Assembly: GCA_028023455.1 (NCBI GenBank)
Contig: JAQFVV010006216.1
Location: 1,613,445 to 1,677,444, forward strand
Direction: 5' to 3'
DNA: 64,000 nt
Origin: Epiperipatus broadwayi
Lineage: Eukaryota > Onychophora > Udeonychophora > Euonychophora > Peripatidae
In this document: one piece after another, positions 53,920 to 64,000 of the stretch
Position numbering within the stretch: the first letter of the stretch is position 1
Layout of the letters: each line of letters begins with the position of its first letter
Notes under the pieces: model-generated
What the model was told of the DNA's origin: nothing
The model's input: only the letters and a program-made list of their open reading frames with translations
Database searches by the model: none
Program-made: the position numbers and the translations under genes

Positions 53920-54187
53920 ATTTTAAGCCCTTTGACCGTTAATCATTAATTATTTTTCATTTAAATATATTTGAAATTAATAAAATTACCCTTTGACTTT
54001 AAATATACGTTATTGTATGTTTTTGCTAATATTTATGAAGAATTTCACAGATCTTATAGTTAATAATTTCAGTCAATAAAATTTAAATAGAATTTTATAA
54101 GAGACTCAACACATAAATCAATATTTTAGAAAATTGGCACATGAACCTAGATGGCATCTCTTTTGCTGATATATACCATTACAATAT
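53920..54187 (-). repeat. Possible LTR fragment related to 29987
   Basis: On the minus strand from 54187 the sequence starts TGTAATGG and has a 'gccatctagg' segment in the same relative place as the start of the candidate solo LTR at 29987. It is also next to (TA)n. Homology fades after about 120 bp. Confidence 0.35.
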
Positions 54188-56773
54188 ATATATTGTACCC
54201 TTTTCTATAGGTCAAGAAATAGTTATAATGGTCAATTACTAAAAAAAAAATTTTAAATTTGAGAATATATTTATTGATGTATTGAATATATTAAATTTAT
54301 AGAGTCTGTAAAGTGCAATTTAAAGCTAAAGCAAATACCTGATACGTAAAATCATTTAAAAAATTAGTTAAATAAAGAGTAAAGAATTTCTCATATGGTT
54401 GTAAAAGCTGGCCATATTAAAATAACACAGCTATCAGTAATAAAAATGTATTTAATAAGTCAATTTTAATAACTTTAAAACTTAGAATAAATTAATATTA
54501 TATAGTATTTAAATTTATAAACTATATTAAATAATAAAAATTAGTGTAATGTATTTGAATAGTAAATATTATGATGTTGAGAATTGTATTTATTTCTATA
54601 TTTTTTTCTAAATTATTTCTTCAAAATTTTATATAAAAATTTTATATAATATAAGTGCAGTAAATTTATTAAGACAGACAAAAATAGACAAAACACCGGA
54701 AACGATTACGTAATTGTCTGGAATATTTTTATGCAAACACTTGTTTCAATTAATACCAATATTTTAAAGTATTTAAATAATATTATAGTAGAAATGGATA
54801 GAATTTATTAAACATCATAATAAAAATAAGTAGTGAATAATTTTATTAAATATTGTTTTGAAAATTATTTTAAAAGTGTTTAAATTGATTTAAATATAAT
54901 AATTAGTTTTAAATAATAATTAGATAGTGTTTAAGTGTTATGTTATCAGTTTAAAACTTTAGAAAATTATTTATAAATCCAAGTAGGATTGACCAATAGT
55001 AATAGAGCTTGGCAGACTCCCAAAATCGCGCCAATTAATTGTATAATCGAGGAGAACAAGAATTGGCAGACTCGAGTGAAGAGGTAAAAATTTTGAGCTC
55101 TCTAATAATTTCTTTTCTCCAATTTATTCAATTTTTTCAATATAATTCTAATAATATCATTAGAACAAATTAACTGACAATTTTTAAAATCATAGAGAGA
55201 GTCTTAAAATAAATATTTTTAAAGTTTTCATAAATTATGTATCACTAACTTAATCGAACCTGCCAGTGAATTCTATAGAAGTACAGTCGGAATTTTCAGT
55301 AAAAAATATGGATAGATTCTTTAAAACCAGTTTTAAGGTTTATAACATTTCAAAATTGTTTATATTGTTCATTGATACCGCTTATATAGTGTATCCAAAG
55401 AAAACTGCTTTTACGCGTGTAATATAGATGAAAAGACATTGTGCGCAAAGTTCAGAAAGAGAATAAAATATAAAAATCATTATGATTCATCTAAGAATAA
55501 ATGGACAAATATAATTTTAAAATTAAAATTATTGGAATTGCTTTCTTTAAGATGACCCGAAAAAGAAGTATACTCTAGAAAAAAAAAAAAAAATAGTTAA
55601 AGATCAAAAAATAATGTACATAAAATTAAGAATGAATGAAATAAAGCTTGCTAAAGAGAAATATTTGTATAAAGAAAAATACGGAAGAGGAATATAAAAA
55701 ATATTGGATCCATAAAACGCACTTGGTACCAAAAGTATTAAATAATCGTATTTTAATTAGAATGGAAAGATGCATCGACGCGCCGAAGAAATATTCGCCA
55801 GAACTTTAAAAACTTCGTGGGAGAAAAGAAATAAAATATTTGCTAATAATCCTATACCAAAAGCTAAACTAAAGATCGTCTAAACAATTTATTAAATGTA
55901 TTAATTTAGCTAAAACTGTGATCATCATAATAGAGAACATTCCGGATAAAGAAGAATAATACATATTATGGGACTAGACAAGATTTACCGTCAAAAAATA
56001 TTTAATTATGGTTTGAATTATTTTTTATTATTATTATAAGCATTAGGTTTCAGAAAACGATAGGGAAACAAAATACATTAATTTTGGTATATATAATATT
56101 ATATGAAATATGTTTGATTTTGAATGTTTTTTAATAAAATTGTATGTGTGTAATTGTATATTTGTGATGCTCGAAGGAAGGAAAAGAAGCCTACTGCAAA
56201 GCCTAATCTGAAGATAACAATTGTTTTTTGGTAACATTTATAATTATTGATGATATAATGTATGTTTTATTTATTTAGATCAGCCGAAAATTGAATGAAT
56301 GTAGTACAAAAGTTTTATTATTATTATTATTATTATTGTAAAACGCATTTAAAACAACACATTGAAACATTTTGAGATGTGATTAGATTTTTGAAAATAT
56401 GCATACGATAATCATTTTATTTGTTGATAAATAATAATTTAATATAATCGATGATTATATTACATTTTCTATTAATTTTTCCTATTGGGATGTTTGAACA
56501 TTATTTTAATAAAAAAACCGTAAAGGATGAACTTACAGTGTTATAAAGCGAGATAAATTATTCTTAAGGAATAGAGAAATGATTTTATAGTAGCGAATCT
56601 TGTTTGTTGTTTTTTTTTAAAAAGTGTTCGTATTTTATCGATGCTTGATATAGTGAAAATCTAGAGAGATAATTTAAGTAGTGACTTGGGAGTACAGGGG
56701 TGATTTGGAAACCAAGATGATGTATGAAAATCTAGGATGATACAGGGAATGGAAATAAGTAGTTTTGTGAGAG
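54188..56773. other. AT-rich unassigned DNA
   Basis: 'ttggcagactc' occurs twice (about 55008 and 55062). 55540-55900 has a composition like degraded coding sequence, but no family is recognised. Confidence 0.45.
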
Positions 56774-56866
56774 AATCAGCATAGTTAACATAGCCCTATG
56801 GCTGATCCACATTTCGTTTTATAGGTGATAATCAGCGTAGTTAACGTAGCCCTACGACTGATACAC
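56774..56866. repeat. 56-bp tandem pair, each forming a hairpin
   Basis: Two units start with 'aatcagc' at 56774 and 56830. Each folds as ATCAGC-rTAG with CTA-yG-CTGAT. An A-T pair in unit 1 is a G-C pair in unit 2, a compensating change. Confidence 0.65.
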
Positions 56867-58869
56867 ATGTTGTCTTGGACAGTGTTATTTTATATTTCGT
56901 GTGAGTTGCCTTGATGTTTGGTAAAGCTGAATAAATAGCTGCCACATCACTTTCTTATCTTAAGGGTTAATAGACAATAAATGTCGAACCTGTTCACACT
57001 GTTCCATGCATTCTTGAAGTACATTGAAAACAAGTTATCCATCTTTCTTCCCAATATCCTATACATCTTTCGCTATCTTAATCTGTATTTCGTGCTACTA
57101 CATCGTATATGATAAGTTTTATTGAAGGGAAAACAATAGATATTTTAGAATGTATGTTATGATTTTACTTGGAATAAGAATAGTTAAGAGTTAACTAAGA
57201 ATAGATTATAACCATTGAAAGAAAGATACAGATGTCCTAAATAATGGAAGAAGTTATAGAATCATTTTAATTTAGAAATAAACTATAATTTTTTGTAAAA
57301 GTATATCAAATGAGAATATACAAAATATTAAAATATATTTTGACGCTCTTTTTATTATTAATTATATTTTTAAAGAGATAAGTGTTGCATATTTAAAAAT
57401 ACTATAACACTCGATAATTATTATCATATATTTGAAATTGTAACAGGGTGATATTTAAACACATTATAATATTATACAGGAGTATGGCTTATGCAAAAAC
57501 ACATTATAATTTATATGAGCATGGGAGAACAAACATTAAAGTTAATCATAATATTTAATAATATGCTGTGTAATTTGTTTAAAGTAACAAGAAATGTAAA
57601 ATTTCTTTTTTTAAGACCATATTGATTATAAAGTGTGACGTTATAAAATATTGATCCACAAAAATAATTTAGAATATTGTAAATTTAGTATATTTAAAAG
57701 GTAAAAAATGTTGTTACCCATAAGTAGTTCAAATAAATAGTGTGATAAACCTAAAGAAAATAACTAAAATAATTTTTAAAATGTATAATGATTGGATTAA
57801 CTATAAAGAAGTACAACATTGTAGAATTAACATTTGTCATGTGTAAGGAAAGGAGGATATCCGTTGTAAATAAGATGTAAATAGATTTGTTTTATTTTTA
57901 CTTAAATTTATTTGATGTTAATAAACTTTGTTAAATTTGTTTTATTAAAACTTGTGTCTGGGTATTGTTTTCACTACATCATGGTACAAATTCACAGAGT
58001 GTTTTCACAACCACTGAAGTACATTTTGCACAAAAGATAACTAAAAATATGTTTAATCTTAATTATTATTGATGTTCTTATAATTAAGTAATTATAAAAT
58101 TGCATTAAGTTATTGGTCATAAATCCACTATCCTAATATTTTGATAAATTATATGCTATTAATTGCCACTTACTTTATTTATCAGATTATCTAAACACTA
58201 CCACTTCTTAGTTTACTTTATTGTTTAAAGACAAAAGATGATATTGATATTGATTGATTTATTATGGTAATAAATTTGCAATAAAAGAAATTTATACCAA
58301 TTTGATTAAGTAAGAAAGATTGTAATCATTATTGTTATTAATTGCAGTGTAGTAGATATGGCATAAAATCCCTTACCATATGTGCTACCGCATTTTGTTG
58401 AAGTATAAATAAAGATTAAGAACCTGAGATTATAATTTATTGAGCTAGATGATGATTATTATTATTAAAGATAACAGAATTAATATTATAGTTATTAAAT
58501 GAGTCTTAGTAAGTAGACGTTGCGAAAGTCATAAGAATACTATGTAGTTATTATTTGAAATAATAGTATAAAGGGGGGATAGTGTTCTTATGCCATTGAG
58601 GTGGTATCCTGTGGGATATTGGCTCAATGTGATCTACCTTGCCAACTTGTATTTCCACTTCTCGTCTCATGAATACATTAAATCTTTATGTTAATTTACT
58701 TTAAAACAGAACCTAAGTTAATTTTAAGAAATTTGAGCTAGTAAAACATTTTTTAATTTAATATTTAATTATTAGAGCTAGAACCTGGTGACGTTAAATA
58801 TAGTAATTTATTTATTTGTAAGTAGAGGTCGACGGCGGGCACGGTTAGAATATATATATATATATATTA
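56867..58869. other. AT-rich DNA with possible LTR-element signals
   Basis: A purine run AAAGGGGGGA at about 58571-58580 followed shortly by TGTTC looks like a polypurine tract and LTR start. The putative LTR would be cut at the (TA)n at 58851. No matching left LTR is in view and no coding region is seen. Confidence 0.35.
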
Positions 58870-59155
58870 TAACCTAAGAAGAATGAATGAGAGAGGGGGG
58901 ATAAAAGAAAAATAAAAAATATAGAAGAAAAGAGGAAATAAAAAAAGTGAATGGAAGGGAGAGAATGTGAGAGGAATGTAAAATGAAAGAGAGTATAAAA
59001 TGAAAATGGAGAAGAGAAAAGGAAAGAAGAGAGTAGACGAAGAGAAAAGAGAGGGAGAGAAATGTGGCACAGAAAAAAAGGCAAGAGAGAAGGAAAAAGA
59101 AAAAGAAAGAGGAGGAGAGGGAGAAGAGAAAAGAAAAGTAAAAATAAATAAAAAA
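58870..59155. repeat. Purine-rich tract (~285 bp)
   Basis: The plus strand is almost all A and G. The 143-codon F/L/S-rich frame on the minus strand (58845-59276) and the K/E/R-rich frame on plus (59000-59194) are translations of this tract, not genes. Confidence 0.85.
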
Positions 59156-59159
59156 TCAG

Positions 59160-62100
59160 AGACTCTTCAGCTAGACACAGCAGGTTTACAATAAAATTTA
59201 CAAAGATGATAGCACAAAGGGATCCTATAACAAGATGGAGGAAAAAATCACACAATACTGTCAAATAAACAGGCATAATAATAATTTGAAATAAATTATG
59301 AAAAAAAAAATTATACTTTTCAAATATTTATAAGACTTAACCTTCCATCAAATCACATTCCCTGAGTCCAACAAGTTTGTGAGGTAAAAAATATATCTCC
59401 TACTAAAATTTCTTATCTCATATTCAGAAATCAACACTATCCTTGCTATGGCTTCTGATAGCATGTTTTATAATAAATTAAATGAAATAAATACCAGGAG
59501 ATGTGCTCTTCTTCTAGCACAGGGAATAAATAAGAAATTCTAATTCTACATTAGTGATACTAAATGTTGTGATATAGAAAATTATTTAAATCACTGCACA
59601 AAACAACAAGAGTAGATTATCTCAGGACTCCTACTGTAACTCTTGCAAAATGAACTAATATGAAGCTGTTTATTAAACAAATAAATAGATGAATGGATAA
59701 GTGAATAATATCCTGGCTGACTGTAGGAGGCGAACACTTAACTTGAAGTAATCGCAGCCTACTATAAGATAACAATATTTATCAAATTATAGAAAAGGAT
59801 AATTACTTAAATATTTAATGCATAATTAAAATATTCAAAATTCAGATTAATTATAGCCTTTTACCCAGGACATCATTCGAGATAGGAGAAAGACAAGAGT
59901 GCTTTTTATATCATTCCACCTTCCCACAAACAACTTTCATATGCAACTAAATGTAAACTAGACCTTGCAATTAAAATAATATTAATAGTGTGCAGTCTAA
60001 AATAGCATGGACCATCTTCTGAAATGTCAAACCATTTCACTTTATAAAAGACAACCTTCTATCTTAGAAGATAACATATTTTAAAAATACTCCTTACACA
60101 AACTATTACTTTGATATCAGGAAATGTGAAATTATCTATTACAGTGATTTCATCCAGAAATCACAACTATATGCATAACTTTATCTTATTTCTGTGGATA
60201 TGAAAGTATTTCATATGACATTAATTAAATTAAATAATTAACATTGTGAATCCAACACAATAGGGATATAAAAAAATAAACAGAAACTAAATTTACTTTA
60301 AATAAATACTCTATAAATTTATTTACAATATAATACAATAAAACAAAATTTACACAAACTTGAAAACATTGCCAAGATAGTGCTGTTGACAAATAGTCAT
60401 TTGACTAATAGTATTTAAAATCTCTTTTGGGTCTTACAAATAATGCTAAGGCTTCTTAAAAAATAAATAAATGATTTTACATAAATCACCTTACATAACA
60501 GTTTAGTTAAATTGAGTGTTACCACTAGCTAATTCTTATACATCTCCAATATAAGCAATTCCTTAAACAATTTGGGCATTGCAAATTTATTTACATTGGA
60601 TTAATCATTAGCTTATTAACATATGATTTCTCTTGATTTATTAATTCTAAAATAAAACATTATCAAAATTGGTAACCATGATTAATGGACTGATCTGTTA
60701 ATACCTGACTGTATCATCTAAATAAATTTAAGCAATAGCTGGTATATCTAAAATAAATCTCAAACTACAAATAAATACTCTCTATTGTTTAGATTTTTGA
60801 ACTAATGAACACCTAAATGAATGAATAAAATAAAATGTATGGCCACTCATCAGAAATCTCTTGTATACATAAAAGTTTAAATATTACTGTCCATATAATA
60901 TAAATTATTAAAATGTTAAAAGTAAATGACTTACACATCCATCAGTGAAAGTTCCAGATATATACAGCAATTACATAGCATGTGTGGATTGCACTTTTTG
61001 GCCATATGCCTACAAGTTAAACATTTAAAATTATTGATTGTTGATGGTCAGCTTGGGACTGATTACAGTATCATAATAGCATAATACAGACATTGTTATC
61101 TCTTTAAGCACTAAAACAACTGAGTGCAATCTGAAAAAACTAAATCCTTCAAACTAGCTTATCTTGTCATCACATATCTAAAACACAATACAATCTCATC
61201 TACTATGATGGAAAACTAGCTTTAAATACATCATGAGTGATAGGCCAAACCCAGGCTCCATAGAGCAAACTAGCATAAATCAATAAATACATCATAAGAA
61301 TGGTAGCTTCCAAACACCTACTCCTGAGGCAAAAAGGATGACTGGACTTTTGACACAGCACATCAGGAAAACATGGAAAATCACATCAACAAATTATAAG
61401 CCTTTTGAAACTTATTTGTAGAAAATAATGAGACGTTTCCAGGTTATTACTCAATTCATTTGCATAATATAATTTATAAAGCATTTTGTTAGTAAGGAAT
61501 AATTTCAGCATATCAGAATGTCTTTAGAAATCTTCCTACCAACTTCGTAGTATAGATTGACAAGTCAATATTTTCACATTTCTTTTAATAGCTAATTATT
61601 TTTCTTCAACAGTTTGAAATGAAAAGTTCCAGTATAGCCAAACATTTAAAATTATTTTAATTTCTCTAGTATATGTTTCTTTTAGTAAACGAATAACTAT
61701 TTTTAAGTCCGGTTATTTATTTAAACATTTTTAAAATTATACTATAAACAGTTCCAATATTCAATAACATTAATTATTAAGCAGACAAATTAATATAATA
61801 AAGAAACTTCATAACATTAGTTGATGGACAGATGAATTGATATAATGCATTTTAAACTTTAAAATATACAGCTTCTAGTCTTATGCATTTTTAATTTTCT
61901 TCTTTTAAAATTCATTCTATTTACAAGATAGCTAAGCAAAACAGGAACTGGAAAAATTTTCGGCATAATTCTAATAATATTCATAAACGCATATAACGAC
62001 AGCTTTTCTTTCAAACTTATTCTGAAGTTAATCTTAGTCAATTGACTTATACTAAAAATGAAATTCCTTCACAGCATTTTTATAATTAAGAAAGCTTAAT

Positions 62101-62600
62101 TGTAATTCAGTTACCAAAAGAATAGGGAACTATCTGGAATTTAGCTGACATTCATTGTTGATTGGTTGTATTATTTTTACATTAAATACTTTTAGAAAGA
62201 AAAATAATAATAGAAATTTAAACTAAAACTTTTTTTTATTTGTGCCATGATTCAAGCTGGAAGCAACCAGAAGAGAAGAAAAAAGAAATATGTTAATCAG
62301 TCAGTGACGTCATTTTAGTTTACATACTTTGAAAAAAAAAGCCACATGATTTAATGAATTCAATTTAGGAGAAAGCTAATAAAGTTTTCTTATACAAAAA
62401 AATATATATATAAAAAAAATAATCACATTATTCATACATCGACTGACTGAACCATCTTAGGATACTTATTTAAATTAACACCTATTTTAATCATTAAACC
62501 ATTTTAACTTTTATATAATTATTTGTTCATTTATATTTTTATGTGTATGTATAAATCAACTTTTAAAACTATTTAATTTATTATAAACAGTATCCATTCA
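59160..62600. other. AT-rich unassigned DNA
   Basis: No gene or element recognised. Confidence 0.55.
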
Positions 62601-62988
62601 GCTACTTAAGCACTCACATACAGGACCGAAAGGAAATGATGTTCTGAACTTTAACCTTATGTAGTGGTTGTAAAAATGGCAGACGTTGTGCACTCCAGAA
62701 AAACTAGAATTTGTTTGAGTGGTTGTTGTAGATCGTGCGCTGATAACGGAGGAAGTTAAGTAACATAATGGCGGACGATAATTCCAAGAGATATTTGCTT
62801 ATTGCAAATATTTCTGGATAAAAGACGTTACCTGATTGGACAAGGATTAATTGCTACAGTTATCAGCAAGCAATAAAAGACGGTGTAACAACTACACAGG
62901 GGAAGGCAGTTATTAGCAGCCATGTTGGGAGAACATCAGGCAGTGTAACATCGGGAGTAGTAGAGAGCAGTCATGCAATAGCAAGTTG
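62601..62988. other. Less AT-rich block before minisatellite
   Basis: Base composition shifts towards G and C. An 'aataaaagacgg' sequence lies near 62871. It could be part of an LTR or a promoter-like region, but no matching copy is in the window. Confidence 0.35.
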
Positions 62989-63174
62989 CAGACCATGCGT
63001 TTGGAGAGCATCCATTTGCAGACCATTCATTGGAGAGCAGTCGGTGCAGACCATTCCTTGGAGAGCATCCATGGCTGAGCTTCGTTGCAGACCAATTCAT
63101 TGGAGAGCTTCGTTGCAGACCAATTCGTTTGGAGAGCTTCGTGGCAGACCAATGCGTTTGGAGAGCTTCGTTGG
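62989..63174. repeat. ~28-bp minisatellite, about six units
   Basis: Units follow the pattern cagaccAATkCGTTTGGAGAGC with 'ttcgttg' ends. Lengths vary from about 28 to 41 bp, with later units more regular. Open frames on both strands (63027-63248 and 63044-63226) are produced by the repeat. Confidence 0.8.
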
Positions 63175-63538
63175 AAAAGAACAGCGTGGGAATTGTATAA
63201 CGTTATTTGCTGACCACACAGTATGACTTGCAGTTTTAACCTTGGCACAGTCGTAAGTGTGGATATTACACCTTACTTATTAATTACTTTTTAAATATAT
63301 AGTTATAATTTATTATGACTACCAAATAAAATATTTAAAGATGTTAAATATTACAATTACTTTTATAAACCCAAGGCTGACCTATAATGAACTAATATTT
63401 TAACGTTTATACTACTATTCTAAAAATTTACAAAAGCTAATTTTAAGTTAATTTTACATTTTCTACTCTCTTCTGTCTTATAATTAATATTATTTTCTGG
63501 CACTCATTTTTCAAAATCTAGCATTGTGACAAACCATT

Positions 63539-63961
63539 ATGAGGAGCATGTTTTGCCAAATTATGAAAATACCACAATTCAAAATTTATACCAGATATAC
63601 AGATGATTTGTTTGTGGCTGCTAAGACAGAAGTCATCAATGAAATCAAAAATAAATTACAAAACAGGTCACTTTTAACATTAAACATTGAATGGGAAGAC
63701 AGTAATATACAAGTCAAATATCTGGATATACAAGTACATCATGAAAATACATACCTGAATTATAAAATGATAATTAAACCTTTTGAAGAGGTCACATTCA
63801 ACCTTTCTCCACAGAATCCAGCAATACTGCAAGTTAAAAAATTTAATTTAGCAGCATACAGAAAGGATTTATTAAATATAGGTTTTAAACAGGGCGATTG
63901 TCAACAGAAAGATCATAGCATTTCAAATCAAAATGACCAAAAATGCACTCAATGTGAATAG
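63539..63961 (+). pseudogene. Reverse transcriptase fragment, probably PLE-type
   Basis: A 140-residue frame begins in the RT palm. RYTDD at residues 19-23 is the catalytic YxDD box, followed by LFV, and 'VKYLDIQV' about 40 residues later matches the FLD strand of PLE and LINE RTs. The sequence upstream (63500-63540) continues in another frame ('HYEEHVLPNY'), which indicates a frameshift. A stop at 63959 interrupts it, and similar coding seems to continue past the window edge. Assignment to PLE is an inference from the order of motifs; another RT class is possible. Confidence 0.6.
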
Positions 63962-64000
63962 ACAGAGGCTATTATTGCTATACATACTGAACATGCACAA

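Noticed and set aside
55540-55900. Possible degraded coding region
   Set aside because: No family motif in any frame.
53923-56970. TTAA-gccctttgaccg and a distant aagggTTAA as ends of a second piggyBac element
   Set aside because: The left end has an extra base, the ends do not match beyond a few bases, and no empty site is available.
58845-59276. 143-codon frame that looks like a hydrophobic membrane protein
   Set aside because: It is the reverse strand of a purine-rich tract; the F, L and S content follows from that.

Overview
The window is AT-rich, repeat-dense metazoan genomic DNA. It contains long poly-A/T and (TA)n tracts, tRNA-derived SINEs with target-site duplications, Penelope-like elements (PLEs) of the GIY-YIG type, an LTR retrotransposon and non-autonomous DNA transposons. 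No host protein-coding exon could be supported. The long stretches between elements look intergenic or intronic. The mix of elements suggests an invertebrate with a large genome, plausibly a mollusc or another lophotrochozoan. That assignment is an inference from repeat style, not from a marker gene.

Layout: 1-9.2 kb is AT-rich DNA with three pieces of an approximately 390-bp repeat, one of them an inverted pair. 9.2-14 kb is AT-rich unassigned DNA with a duplicated TA-linked block. 14.0-14.4 kb holds a broken PLE endonuclease on the minus strand. 14.5-18.8 kb carries three copies of a repeat whose core resembles a hammerhead ribozyme; two of them have a tRNA-like box B downstream. 22.9 kb is a 108-bp (TA)n tract. 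25.3 kb is a 152-bp inverted fragment of the 390-bp repeat with a 12-bp target duplication. 26.9-27.1 kb is a head-to-head pair of tRNA-Gly-derived mini-SINEs. 29.99-31.60 kb is a candidate solo LTR set in (TA)n. 35.60-37.10 kb is a 1.5-kb DNA transposon with an 8-bp target duplication, followed by two SINEs. 38.0-39.1 kb is a decayed PLE on the minus strand. 42.0-42.4 kb is a decayed PLE tail. 42.46-51.25 kb is an LTR retrotransposon with very long LTRs (about 3.3 and 2.6 kb) and only Gag and protease coding. 51.36-52.30 kb is a second copy of the 8-bp-duplication transposon. 53-59 kb has tandem repeats and a purine-rich tract. 62.6-63.2 kb is a less AT-rich block with a minisatellite. 63.5-64 kb is a reverse-transcriptase fragment.

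The elements are nested and most are dead or non-autonomous. The LTR element has no reverse transcriptase or integrase of its own, so it would need those functions from a partner element. Its left LTR carries a 747-bp insert flanked by TTAA, and the right LTR preserves the empty site. Several retroelement boundaries fall exactly in (TA)n tracts. The observations I rate highest are the hammerhead-like, tRNA-like composite repeat, the two-member transposon family with independent 8-bp duplications, and the giant-LTR Gag-Pro element with its dated-by-comparison insertion.
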